A DNA stretch of 64,000 bases from Pithys albifrons albifrons. Taxonomy: Eukaryota; Chordata; Aves; Passeriformes; Thamnophilidae. The stretch lies in NCBI RefSeq assembly GCF_047495875.1, contig NC_092463.1:9186622-9250621 (forward strand), read 5' to 3'. Below, piece after piece: positions 13,063 through 51,645 of the stretch (the stretch's first letter is position 1; every line of letters begins with the position of its first letter). The translations under genes were made by a program, and so were the position numbers. The notes under the pieces are model-generated. The model made no database searches. It was not told the origin of the DNA and was given only the letters and a program-made list of their open reading frames with translations.

Positions 13063-14441
13063 TTTTAGGCTCTGGTTTGGGGGTTTGTTAGAGAAAAAGG
13101 GGATTTGCTTGTGGCATAAAGCCAGAGTCTGTGATGAACGGGGGCATGAAGAGATCACACCACAACTGGAGGGTGTCAGAGTTCTCCCTTACAAGCAGCA
13201 ACACAACCATAAACAGTTATATCTAGTGCTTTGTATTGGTACTTTTTTTTGTACCCTCAGAGTTACCATCTTAGAAAAGGGCTCTTTTCACACACTGAAA
13301 AATGGCATTACTGAGGTTGTGATGCCAATTCCACAGCCCCTGGAAACGATAAAAAAATAGTCATAGCTCTCTGAGACATATATAGAAAAGGAACATTTAC
13401 TTGGAAAATTTTACAGTTAGGGAATAACCCCATCTCTAGTGTATTCTTTTCCTCTACAAGAGGTAGGCCTTTTTTGAGAGCTCTTCATGCAGAACCATTA
13501 TAAATTAGAAGATCCACAAAGAAATCAAAGTGTATTCTTGAAGATTCTGGGACCTCTCCATGACTTCTACATGTCCCAACCCTGGCTGCCACAGGTCATG
13601 TCCTTCTATAAATAGATATTACATTTTGCTGAGGAAGGTCAAAATGTGTGAGAGGTGTAAATACTGCAGCAGTCATCATTGAGTCATGCATTGATTTATT
13701 CTTGGAAACCTGGGAGCTGTGGAAGCAAGTGCCTTACAGATCTGTAAGTCCCAAGTTCCTCAACAGAATACTACAGCGGAACTTTGGAAACTACAGTCAC
13801 AACACTAGCAGGAAGAGATGTCCAGGTGCATGGAGAAAACACAGTGTGCTGTCTCAGCCCCACTTCCCCTGTGTGTTTTGTAACCTGAGGACTTTCTTCC
13901 TTCTACCTTCACTCACTCATTTCCCTACTGCTTAAAATAAAGGCTGCACACCTGACAGTCTCCAGGCTATGAGTATACAGGGGAGTACAAGGGATTATTA
14001 TACAGGTCAGCTTTCTCCAGTTTGGCCCCTCTACAGATGTTATCTCAGTTACTATGATAGGCTTTATGAAAAATATATTTTAGTTGCTCTCCCTTCATTT
14101 CAGGAGGCTATTAAAATCATTATATAAAAATTATAGATAACTGCTTTCTTTGCTTTCTGCAGTCAAAAATATCTACCTAACTTTGCTGTACTTTAGAAAC
14201 TGAAAGTCTTTATAATTCAACTAATTTCAGTGCATGGTACCTGTCATAGTACTGCCAACTCAGATACACAGACATTTTAACATTGGAAGTTGAAGAACAA
14301 ATCCAAGCTTTACAATTCTAAAGTCACCCAGTAACTACTGGAAAAGGTTTAATGCTCGTTTCAGCAAGAAGTAACCATATAGGTGTGAATTACTTTCAAA
14401 AACAACATGGATCTAATTTTTTAAAAATATTATTTCCTTAT

Positions 14442-14447
14442 TTTATT
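14442..14447 (-). terminator. ADSS1: Candidate ADSS1 polyadenylation signal AATAAA
   Basis: AATAAA on the minus strand about 230 nt downstream of the ADSS1 stop codon. This is a plausible 3' UTR end, but other signals further left (for example near 13,695) cannot be excluded. Confidence 0.4.
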
Positions 14448-14677
14448 AGGAATACTTTTTAGACTTTTTTTGATGATAGCCAATAAGGAGGTTTTACACT
14501 GAATTTACTGAGAACTTAGAGATAAATAAAATGTTACAATACAGACAATATGTTGTGTTTCTATTCAATTCCTAGAAGAACATATTTTCTTTAACTAGCA
14601 TTTCCATTTAAAGAGGAAGCAGTAAGGGACTGAAGAACACCAAGTTGTGCTTCTCATCACTGAAGTTCTTCACTTGT

Positions 14678-41472
<26,795 letters not shown>

Positions 41473-41560
41473 GCTGCGTGGGAGGGTGGCCGTGGCAGCC
41501 TCTCGCTGCCTCGCTCCCCGCCGGCGCCGAGCCCTGCACTGCCCGCGCCGCCGCCGCCCG

Positions 41561-41568
41561 CATTTAAG
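41561..41568 (-). promoter_or_regulatory. ADSS1: TATA-like element upstream of ADSS1
   Basis: The minus strand reads CTTAAATG in otherwise pure GC sequence about 90 bp upstream of the ATG. A start site some 30 bp downstream would give a 5' UTR of roughly 60 nt. The function is inferred. Confidence 0.4.
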
Positions 41569-41602
41569 GGGCCGCCGCCGCCCGCCCCGCGCCGCGCGGC
41601 GC

Positions 41603-41608
41603 TGACGT
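41603..41608. promoter_or_regulatory. ADSS1: CRE-like TGACGT half-site upstream of ADSS1
   Basis: TGACGT lies about 35-40 bp upstream of the TATA-like element, a position typical of CREB/ATF sites. It is a short motif and could be chance. Confidence 0.3.
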
Positions 41609-41668
41609 GCTGCCCCCCGGGCCCGGCCTCGGCCGCCCGCGCTCGCACGCACGGAGCCATACACACAG

Positions 41669-41860
41669 GCACGGAGCCACACACACCCCCACAGTGCCCC
41701 CCACACAGGCACGGTGCCCCACAAACTGGCACGGAGCCACACACACCCCCACAGTGCCCCCCACACAGGCACGGTGCCCCACAAACTGGCACGGAGCCAC
41801 ACACACCCCCACAGTGCCCCCCACACAGGCACGGTGCCCCACAAACTGGCACGGAGCCCC
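41669..41860. repeat. 60-bp minisatellite, three identical copies
   Basis: Units at 41669-41728, 41729-41788 and 41789-41848 are identical base for base. A partial, diverged fourth unit follows, and half a unit precedes at about 41,649. Each unit is itself made of CA-rich sub-repeats such as acacacccccacagtgcccc. Confidence 0.95.
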
Positions 41861-42060
41861 ACACACACCCATAGTGCCTCACGCACACCCACGGAGCCCT
41901 CACACAGACCCACGGTGCCCTCGCACACACACGGTGCCCTCACACACACCCACAGTGCCCTCACACACACGCACACCCAGCACCACTCACACACGTGGTC
42001 CCATCACAGACACACGCACAGCACAGCTCACATGTAAGGTCTCACAGGCACACAGCATGG
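41861..42060. repeat. Degenerate CA-rich tandem repeat
   Basis: Irregular 17-25 bp units of the type cacacccacggtgccctc continue from the minisatellite and decay into CA-rich sequence. Confidence 0.75.
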
Positions 42061-42073
42061 CTCACACACAGTA

Positions 42074-42080
<7 letters not shown>

Positions 42081-42123
<43 letters not shown>

Positions 42124-42168
42124 CTTCACACAGAGTCCCCTCACACACACACACACACACACACACAC
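42081..42168. repeat. (CA)n microsatellites
   Basis: An uninterrupted (AC)n run covers 42,081-42,119 and a second run 42,142-42,168, separated by a short unique spacer. Confidence 0.97.
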
Positions 42169-42199
42169 CCCAACCCCCATATGTGGAGATAGTAGCACC

Positions 42200-43300
42200 G
42201 TGAGCCATGCACAACCCCAGGGCTCATATGTGACAGGGCACCTCACGGGGACATAAGCCCATGTCACGCTCAGGCAGACATGCAATTCTGAGGCAGGTGT
42301 GCCTGTGGCACAGACACACAGACTGACAGATAGACAGACACAAAGCTGGGTCACGCAGGGCTGTGTCACTGCGAGGCGTGCTCACCCACGGGGCTGAGCT
42401 GTATCACTCTGTCAGGGGCTGAGGCACATGGCTGTGTGACAGTCACAGCACACAGTCCAAGGCATGAGGCTGTCACGGCAGTCTGAGGCCTGTGGGGCTG
42501 TGTCACGGGGATGCACGGACACGCTGTACTGAGGTGTGTGACGGTCACTGTCACTGAGGTGTGACAGTGGCACAACGAGACAAACCCATACACTGGTCTT
42601 GGGCATAGGAGCTGTGTCACTGTGAGATACACGGAGTGTCCTCAGTGCATGAGCCTGTGTTGTTGGCTGACAGACAGACAGACAGACAGTGGCCTCAAGA
42701 ACATGGGCCACTGTCACTGCAAGATAGATATGGCTCTGACGCATTTGGGACTGTGCTGCCAGCCAGATATTCAGAGAATTTCACACTCGGGAGAAGCCCG
42801 ACATGGGCACAGGTAACACTCAGAGTACCCTGTGATATGCAACAGTCAGAGGAAAGGACAGGCACACAACCTGCTCCGGCACACAGGGATCATGAAACAA
42901 AAACATCCACCCGCAGGCTTGACAAACACAGGCAGGCGCACTTCAAGTTTGACTGACACACACATTAGCCTAAAATACATATGACTGTTGTTACTGAACT
43001 GACACTTACCCTGTTGACAGGCACATACATAGTCTGTCCCATGGCCTGAGATACCCGAGACTATTTTGGCGAGGCACCCATGCACACCCACACATACACT
43101 CACACACCGACCTGAAAAAACACAGGACCACCACTGAGAGACAGATAAACAAGCAAGGCATGTGGAGCTGTGTCACAGGGACAGATTTAAGTGCCCACTT
43201 CTCTGGTGTGACAAGCAAACAGACTGTGCCTGTCACCCATAACTCCTTCGTCACGCACAAGCCATAGGTTAGGCTTGGCTTTTTCTGCAATACACGTCCT
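42200..43300. repeat. Degenerate GTGTCAC-rich array with (GACA)n
   Basis: Motifs of the form ggctgtgtcac(g/t)g recur irregularly, for example near 42,364, 42,497, 42,611 and 43,168, mixed with gtgacag and cacacag. A clean (GACA)n run lies at about 42,669-42,688. It looks like the decayed continuation of the tandem field upstream of ADSS1. Confidence 0.6.
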
Positions 43301-43399
43301 ATAGCTCCAGGCATGTTGGCACCATGTCCTTAAAAGAAGCAAGTTGAAATGTGTAAGGCTAACAGATCAGTTTGAGGCACATGCAGCTGCGTTAGTGTG

Positions 43400-46300
43400 A
43401 GGTGCATGTATGCACGTACGTACCAGTGCACACACACATGCATGCACAGAAGCAAAACAGCGGAACATACCAGGTCGCAGCTTCAGGAAGGGGGAACTGC
43501 ACCAGCTGCTGCTTCTGTGCTCCTGCTGGAAATTGTGTGTGTGTGTGAACCCTACCAAGAGAGCAAGGGACAGAAATTCAGCATTTTCCAGTGACACATT
43601 CCTTCTCGTACACTCTGGCTCAGATGAGATGCTGTGATATGTATTAGGTCACACAAACACGTGGCTTTTGCAGGGGTCAAAACGCAGAAGGGTGCTTCCA
43701 CAATCCACGTTACTCTGGTAAGAGAATGAAAAGAAAGTTCTGAAATACTCTAATGGACTGCTGAGAAAATAAAAAAACAGCCATGTTACAAGTGTGCATG
43801 TAAACATTTACCCATGCCTATACAAATAACATGTATGCATTTAGGTATGTACATGTATAGAAATGATAGAGAATATAGTCCGGACTCCAGCACCTTGTCA
43901 GGATTCATGGTGGCAAACAGAGAAGACATTGGCTTTACTTCAGTTCTAGCATTTGCAGTATTTCCTCTAAGAAAAAGAGGTAGGGAAGACTTAACACTCT
44001 GTATGCTCTGACTGAGTATTTAACATCGACCAGTGAAGATGATAAATATGGAAGAGAGGACTAGAAGGGAACTTTTGATGTTTGAGCCTGGTTTCCTTGG
44101 CTTCTGTAGTCAACAAAAACATACACCACCTTGCTGTTCCTACTGAATAAGTTCCAGAGCTGTTCTAGTTGGAAACCTCTGCTAATTTCCAGCCTTCTGA
44201 TCAATTTACATCCATATGTTCTATGCTGATGTTGCCATTTAGTTTAAATGCTTCTTCCTTTCCCTCTCCTATGTGTTTATTTATAATGGAATTACATCCA
44301 GTCTCTGGCTTTGTTTTGCTCTGAAGAAAAAGACAAGATTTTCCCCTCATCTCTAAAGACGGATTCTCAAATTGCTGATCATCCTCACCTGCCTGCCCTG
44401 CACCTGTTCTAAATTTAGTTCATTTTTCTTACATATGGGCAGGTAAAATTGCATACTGTGGTCCATGACAGGTTTCCTACTACCTTCTACATGGAGATTA
44501 ATGTCTTGTCCTTTCAGATGGAGATATCTCACCTAAGACATTCCTGGACTTGCCAAGTTTCACATATGTGAGGAAAGGCAGCTCCTTTCCCACTCTTCAC
44601 TGCAATGCTGGTATCTCATACACTGAACCACCACTGCCACTTTCTGCCATTGGCACTTCACATGCACAATTCAGCTACTTGGCATTTCATGTATATATTC
44701 ACGGCCAGATGCCACGTGCTCCTCTGCTGAGCAAAACAGGGGCAGAGAAAATAAGATGGGAAAAAAACCTTGTTGGTAAAGGCAGTTTACTAAAACAAAA
44801 GCAAATGTTGTGTGCACACAAGCAAAGGAAAACATTCAAAAGATTTAATTCCCTACTTCCCATCAGCAAGCAATGTTGGACCACATCCTGGGAAGCAGGG
44901 CTTCTGCACAGGTAGTGGTTGCTCTGGAAGACAAATCTTGTACATAGCAAATGTCTGGTTTCCTTGTCCTTTCTCTTAGCTGTGGTCAGTCTGGATCATC
45001 TGTCCTTGTTATGTCTCCTCTCAAGATCTTGTCCACTCCCAGCCTAATGGTAGAGGGGGAATTGTTGTAGACAGCCTTGATGCTGTGCAAGCACTGCCCA
45101 GCAATAGCCAAAACACTGGTGTGTTATCAACACCCTCCTAGTTACCAATACAAATTACAGAACTAGCAGAGCTGCTGTAGGGAAAATTAATTCCATCTCA
45201 GCCAGACTCTATATAGGATGGAACGTGAATTCTTTTAAGACATTTGATTCCTGTGGTGTGATATGCACCAAATAGCCTGGCCACAACCCCTCAGCACAGG
45301 CTTTACTCTTTGGGCTTCTTGCCTTGGTATCAGCCAGTCTAGAAGTGCCCAATATCAGAACATTTGAGCTTCAACTTGTTCCATCTCTCATGAGAACATC
45401 CAGCACTGGTCATGTTTCTCTTCCCCGTCATGCACTGACAGGTTGTGGACCTCATCTGAAAAGCTTCTGCACTGGTCTGTCATCTCCTTGAACATATTCT
45501 GTCAGTCTGGTCCTGCTGTGCAACAGAAATTATTGTTAATGACTTTTCTTTATCTGATAACTTTAGCCCTCTTTGTAATTGCTCTCACCCCATCCTCTGC
45601 ACCATATTGTGTCTCTTAATGAAGCCCAAGTCTGCTGCATTTGGTCTGTCTTGATAGTTGTCAAAGGGAGCCAGTGCCAGTGATCTTTTACTTTTGCTTT
45701 TCCCTTTTGTACTTAACCCCAGTTTCATTCACCTTCAGGCTTTCATTTTCTTTTGAATTTTCCTCTAAAGCTTTTCTTACTGTTACGTCAGGTTTCAGAT
45801 TTTTTTTATTTTTTTTTTGCTGCTTAGTAACAAAGTAATTTTGTCCATAAAATAATAAAAACTATGTCATCTTATTGTGGAATAAATATTTTTCAGGCAT
45901 TATATTTATGGTTGTTTTCACAATTTGAAAACAGTAACCTCAAGGACGGCAAAATGTAGCAGTGGTGTCACTTTTAGTTTCCTTACTAATTCTCCTCCAA
46001 TTTTTCTCAAAACTGACTGATGACTTGTGAGTCAGCTCCACACAGCTACAATATAAAGCCCTTCTTTTCTTCAAGAAATACATATTCCCGATACTGTTGC
46101 TCTGCAGAAGCTGTTTACAGCTCCATTTGAAGTCAGAGAGGATTCCAGATTTTATTTGTTATTATTTGTATGGCATTTAGCATTGCCATTCTTGCATGTT
46201 TCAGGTTTGGGGTTTTTTATTTCTCTCTTTATGATACTCTACACTTGTAAGTACAGGAAAACTCAAGTATTTTTCAAGGGTAATGTTATTGATGTTCTTG

Positions 46301-47499
46301 CATTTGTTTTGGTCTCGGTTATACTCTTGGTTTTTCAGAAGAAAATCATCCTGGCATGACCACCTATAAAGTGCCCTGCTTAAGGACAGGCCCCAGTCTT
46401 TTTGACAGGAGATTGACAGAGTTTTCAGCTATTTGGTCTTTGTCGTTCTCAGCCACAAAGAATACATTCATAACTTTCATATATCTTCAAAGCTACTGGC
46501 TTGGTGCAAATTTCTGCATGTTTTTGTGAAAATAAAGGTGCATCCACTGTCATTCTGAGATGGTCAGAAACTCTAGAAACTACAGTTGTATATTCTTTCC
46601 AGTGCCACCAATGTCAAACCTTCTATTTCTCTAAACTGTTTTATATGAAAAAATTACTGAATGCTTTGCAAGCAAACTAATCAACCAGAGGAATACTTCT
46701 CACTACCAAAGTTCAAATCATTTAATTCAACATAGAAATAATATGAAGCAGTTAATTACTTAAAGTGATTTATTATTCTTCTTACACCATGTTAAAAGGA
46801 AACTCGAGTCTGCTGAAATCAAAGCATTTAAATACATTTTGATATGTGAGATGGGAAAAAACCCTCAAATCTTCAAGGTAGATTTTGCTCATTGAAAAGC
46901 AAATATTTGACTTTTAAATTGAGTAAGACATTAACAGTGAGGTCATGCAGAGTGCCAGGAGCCTTGTAAGGATCACAGCTAGGCAGTGTCCCTGACCCCT
47001 CTGGGTTACCTGGTGCTGAGTAGTGATAGAGAAGGGAATGAGGTCTTAGCTCAGTAATCAGAATCGGTGCCTCAGAGGAGTTCCCTCTTCCTCAGATCTC
47101 TTCCATTAAAACCAATTCATCTGGTAACACTCAACCTTTGCAATTTCATAGAAAAAAATTCAAGCATTTCCTTTTCTGATAAATGATTGCAATGCTTTTT
47201 ACTTTAGGGCAACTAATAGGAGGAAAGTACATACACATGATTAAAGCAGTGAACTTTAGATTTACTTCAGAATAAATTAACCCACTCTGTCCTGTTTCTT
47301 TTTAGAACTGCATTCTTAACAAACACTTGTTTGTTCATAGCCCTGATAAAAGCAGTAAAATGGTGCAAAAGCACATGAAGATCTATACTTGAAGAGTAGT
47401 AAAGAATGAATTATTTGGACAAAGTGCACATCAAATCACAAAGGCTGTGTTTGTGGTTTGGGGTTTTTTCTGTTTCCATGAAAGACTTGGAGCATGCAA
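43400..47499. other. Intergenic DNA upstream of ADSS1
   Basis: AT-rich sequence with short chance frames only. I see no exon-like segment with matching splice sites and no clear repeat family. Confidence 0.55.
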
Positions 47500-48098
47500 T
47501 GGAGTGCTTTTATTGAATGTGCAGATGGCATGAAGCTAGAAGTGACAAGTGTCATGCTGGAGATTAGGATGGCTCTCTGAATGTTAACACAGTTGCAGGA
47601 AAAATCAAACATCATGCCGAGATGGAAGAACAACCTGTAAAATCCAGGCAGGTGCCCTTCCACTCTCCTCAGCCCTGCTGAACTGTCCAGCTGGAGGTCC
47701 AGCACAACATTGTGGGGAAGATGAGATCCACCTGAATAAAATCAGGAAGAGAGCCACAATTGCATGAACACAGGCTGGGAATGGAAAACCCCAGGACGAA
47801 ACAACTATGGAAGTCCAAGGCTGAAAAACTGAAAGGGTTGTTGGTCTAGGAAAAAAAGAGACCAAAGGTGATGTGGTAACAGTCTCCAAATATGTAAAAA
47901 TTTTTTTACAGAGAGTGTAATCAGGCACTGGAATGGGCTGCCCAGAGAGGTGGTGGATTCATCATGCCTAGAGATTTTTAAATGCAGATTGGACGTGGCA
48001 CTGAGTGCCATGATCTAGTAAATGGACTAGAGTTGGACAAAGGGTTGGACTCGATGATCTCGGAGGTCTTTTCCAACCCAGTCGATTCTATGATTCTA
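47500..48098 (+). mobile_element. CR1 LINE copy
   Basis: The 3' end is clear: 'ggaatgggctgcccagagag' at about 47,931 through 'ggttggactcgatgatctcg' and 'gtcttttccaaccc' to 'gattctatgattcta' at 48,096. Upstream to about 47,500 the sequence ('gcagatggcatgaagctaga', 'ggagattaggatggctct') resembles the CR1 ORF2 3' region but is strongly diverged. Confidence 0.82.
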
Positions 48099-48855
48099 AA
48101 TACTGCTGCAAATTAAAAGGGAGGGGTAGTGTGTTTTCTCTGTGGTACATGGGATGAAATGAAAAGTGTTTGCATGTTTCATTAGACTAACAAACTGATC
48201 TGATAAACATGAACAGGTGTATAAAGCTTTAGCAAGCTTGAAGCAGAAGCTGTGAATAGGACCAGCTTTGCTCCAACCCAGCTCCTCAGGACAGCATTTG
48301 AGCACAGCAGCAGCTTGTCTGGACTTCAGGATTCTTGTGTCCTTGGGCATTTTTGAGAAGAGATTAGGCAGAACTGATTTAACATTAACTGCTTTATGTT
48401 AGACCAGCTTTACTAACTGCATGTCCCAGTGATGTAGGTGTTTTCTGAAGACTTTGTCCAAAATCCTCAAAGAGTATATATTCACCTGTTTAAATGCCCA
48501 AGTGAAATACTAATGCAACACTTAAAAAGTTGTTCAGCTGCCACCTAATTCTGTAATCTGTAAACTTACATGTCTGTTAAGGGACCCACAGTTCAGCTTG
48601 TGTCAACTCTCTAGATCACATCAAGTAGCTTTGCTACCAAATCCCTCCCTCATGAAGAGCAAATGTATAAACCAGGGCAAATACCCTACAAAATTGTATT
48701 TGGAGTGTCAGCCCAGATTGCCTGAGAAGTTAAGGGTCTCAGGTGAGATGTGACAACCACTGCTGCTTCAGATCTCTTTCTGTTGACTAGAGATGCAAAC
48801 AGGAATTTTATTTAGTCTCTGAAATTCTAGAGTGAGCTTTCTAGTAGTTGAATTG

Positions 48856-49005
48856 TAAAATCATAGAGTGGTTTGGGTTGGGAGGGACCTTGAAGATCAT
48901 CTTGTTCCAAGCCCCCTGTCATAGACACCTTCCACATGATCCCATCAGGCTTTGAACACTCCCAGGGCTGGAACATCCACAGCCTGTCTTTCCCTGACCA
49001 ACAAA
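48856..49005 (-). mobile_element. CR1 LINE fragment
   Basis: Antisense CR1 3' end: 'aaatcatagagtggtttggg', 'ttgggagggaccttgaagat' and 'cccctgtcatagacacct'. Confidence 0.88.
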
Positions 49006-50676
49006 TAATCAGGCTGATAGCAAAACTAGAGGCTTCTTCAAGTTATTTCAGCTATATAAGCAAACAATGTCCACAGAAATAAGATTGCATAAAGCCTGTG
49101 AAAAGATATAAAGACACATTTTAATAAATTGAGTTAAATTTGAATCACCACTCCACACAATATGAAGATTTGAAGATTGTGCAGGGGGATGTATATTTAA
49201 AAAAGATTAAAGGAGCATTGCAATATGGTTACACTCATTTATGCCTAAAGTCACATGGCCTAAAGTCTACCAGGTTCCCAGTAAAAGAGTTGTGGCAAAC
49301 TCATTGGACTCTGGGATGCAGGGTCAAGCTTTTTTATTTTCCCTTATTAAAAAATAAAAGAATCTTTGCAATTTTCCAGAGCTCATGTGCAATTCATTTA
49401 ACTGCTTAACAGTTTTATATTGTCAAATGCAATTAAGAAGCTTTTTTCTCATTTACTTGCCATCTTCTTTGGGAGATTAAGAGCCAGATAGTATGTCCTT
49501 TCATTTGCACTTAAAAATAAATAAATAAAACTACTATGACAGTATTCACAATCAGCACAGGAAAAACATTTGCTCAGAACCTCATTTGCTAATATTTGAT
49601 TTAAAACTGCAACTAATAAGCCTCACATATTCAGGTACTTTTGTTTAGCTTTGTTTACTAAAATGAAGATATACAAAAGTGAAATATGTCCTGGATTACA
49701 AACACATACTAGAGTACAATTCACTTTTAAGTAAACTCCACACTGAAAGTTATAGTTATCCTTAATACACAGTTTTAAAGCCCTTATTACATGCTTTAAA
49801 AAACCAAAGTCAAACAATACACCAGTAACCCAGTAAGCTTTTAGCAGCAGAATATTAACTGATTTCCACAGCTCTTGAAGGCTAGATGCTTTTATTATCA
49901 CAAGACCAATTTATGTTGGTGACATTTTATCATATATCAACTTGTTGCCTACGGCCAAACAAATAAGTCCTATGTAAGTACAGATAATAACAAATTTGCC
50001 ATAGAAAAGCTCTTCTATGTGACCCTGGACATATCAATATATGAAATAGGACTGGAGGTCTGTTTTTGCAGTTGGTTTCTATGTGTAATAATGGTAGTTA
50101 TGCTCTGGAACTCTTGCACTGTTGTTCAAAATTTACTTGCTCTTTATTTTTTAATAGCATTTCATTTTCTTGCTGTGGTTACAGGATTATGGTGACGTAC
50201 ATAAATTCTCATCAGATATTTAACTGCACATTTGCATATTATGTTCCTAAGTGTTTTTATTCTGTTGGTTACTCTGGTCATTAGCTGTGCTCTCAAATGT
50301 CCATTAGAAACAGCTCATTTTTTCACTTGGTTAACTAAAGAAACCTGTAGTTGTTATTTCTCTTGAAATAATTCATATATAATATATAGAACATAGAATA
50401 AGACTTTGAAAGTATCTGACAGAATTCTCCAGAAGATTTTAAATGCCCAACAATAGAAGCTGCTACAACAAAAGCTTAAGAAAATAAAGCAGAAATGTTG
50501 CTTAATCCACCATCAAGCATGGGATAAAAAAAAAATCTTAAAATATATAAATGCAGTTTAAAAAAGTCCTTAAACCTAAATGTCTGAGTCCCTAGAATCA
50601 GCAGGAGACTGCCATCAAATTTTGGCAATCCTATCTTAAATATTATTCACAGAAAAACTGTTTTTAATACGTGGAA
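49006..50676. other. Intergenic DNA left of the formin gene
   Basis: AT-rich sequence with no supported gene. A minus-strand AATAAA at 50,143-50,148 could serve as a poly-A signal if the gene extends to the exon at 50,677. Confidence 0.5.
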
Positions 50677-50846
50677 TCAAGCAGAATATGGCTTATTTCT
50701 CTTAATCATACTGTACATTTGAATTTTGGTAGCATCTTCTGACTTAGCTTGGTTCTCAGCTGCTCTCAGTAGCTCAAGCCCTCCCTTATATTCTGTTAAT
50801 AATACATCAGCAATGGGTACTTCTGCTTTCACCTCTCCTGTTTGAA
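50677..50846 (-). CDS. Candidate last exon of INF2-type formin (WH2-like motif)
   Basis: Open from a good acceptor (gctctcctcag before 50,846) to TGA at 50,679-50,677, giving 55 residues in phase 1. EVPIADVLLTEYKGGLELLR has the spacing of the INF2 WH2/DAD core LLADIRKGFQLRK (xxDxLLx[DE]x[RK]xGxxL), but key residues differ. A Lys/Gln-rich tail follows and ends KRNKPYSA. Phase fits the exon at 51082-51188. It may be a divergent formin tail or a chance frame. Confidence 0.4.
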
Positions 50847-51081
50847 CTGAGGAGAGCAAGATTATTGCCCTAAGAGACATTGCTGCCCTGTGCTGTCCCT
50901 GGCAGATCTGTCAGCTGTAGGGAAATGATCCTCAGACAACTGGATAAACCAGATATTCACACTGAGGGAGCATGTGACTGGAGTTAAGGTCAGAGATTCA
51001 AAGACTGCAGGATTGGGGCCCTAAAGATCTATGCACAGGATTGCCATGTGTGCTGTGTATCTCTGGCATCAAGGGAGATAC

Positions 51082-51188
51082 CTGTCAGGTTAAAGGTGTA
51101 ATTCATTCTTTGCGGAACCAAACCAGGCCTTGATAATCCTGTAAACACGTGTTGATAGGGGTTCATCAGATTTACTGTCTTTTCATTC
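51082..51188 (-). CDS. Candidate penultimate exon of INF2-type formin
   Basis: Minus-strand frame encoding NEKTVNLMNPYQHVFTG and so on, with acceptor ctgaagaaag and donor ACAG|GTATCT. Entry in phase 2 fits a weak donor at 52,610 in the exon to its right, and exit in phase 1 fits the exon at 50677-50846. No family match was recognised, so the support is splice-phase agreement only. Confidence 0.33.
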
Positions 51189-51639
51189 CTTTCTTCAGAA
51201 AATAAACACAGAAAATAATGACTTAACTCGATGATTATATGATTAAAAAAAAAAAGAAAAAAGGTTTTATGTAGACTGAAGAATGCTAAGATGAGCCTCA
51301 ACACCCTGTCATGCCTAGTACCCTCAGTATTTTGTCACCATATCCTGATCAAGATTAAAATAGATTTTAAAAATTCCTCATTCTCATTGTCACCACTGCT
51401 ATGCACAGTTCTCTAAAATAAGTACTGAAATGTAACTCAAACTCTAAATGCTTTTTCACATTTAAGTTTACACCCCCAAAGAATTAAATCCACCTTCTCA
51501 CAAAGGACCAAAAATAACAACAGTTCCACCTAAACTTCCTGTTGGAAGTACAGAATGTTCTTATGGTCTGCTGCTCCTTTTCTTTATGGGTTTGAAGCAC
51601 ACCTTTAATTCTTACAGCTGATGAATGTTGCTTTATAAA

Positions 51640-51645
51640 TTTATT
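51640..51645 (-). terminator. Candidate poly-A signal AATAAA for the short formin form
   Basis: Minus-strand AATAAA about 0.94 kb past the in-frame stop at 52,588-52,586. A second copy lies near 51,688. Relevant only if the transcript ends without further splicing. Confidence 0.3.

Larger units (their letters stand above)
1801..14441. other. Intergenic DNA between SIVA1 and ADSS1
   Basis: Apart from the listed CR1 pieces and the MIR-like segment, this 12.6 kb is AT-rich sequence with only short chance open frames and no exon-like run with matching splice sites. A small AT/GT microsatellite sits near 10,926-10,957 and a short GTT run near 6,771-6,783. I see no further supported gene. Confidence 0.6.

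Noticed and set aside
41607..42203. Long open frames (up to 198 codons) on the plus strand rich in His, Thr, Pro
   Set aside because: They arise because the 60-bp and CA repeats lack stops in several frames. The composition follows the repeat, with no start context or family match.
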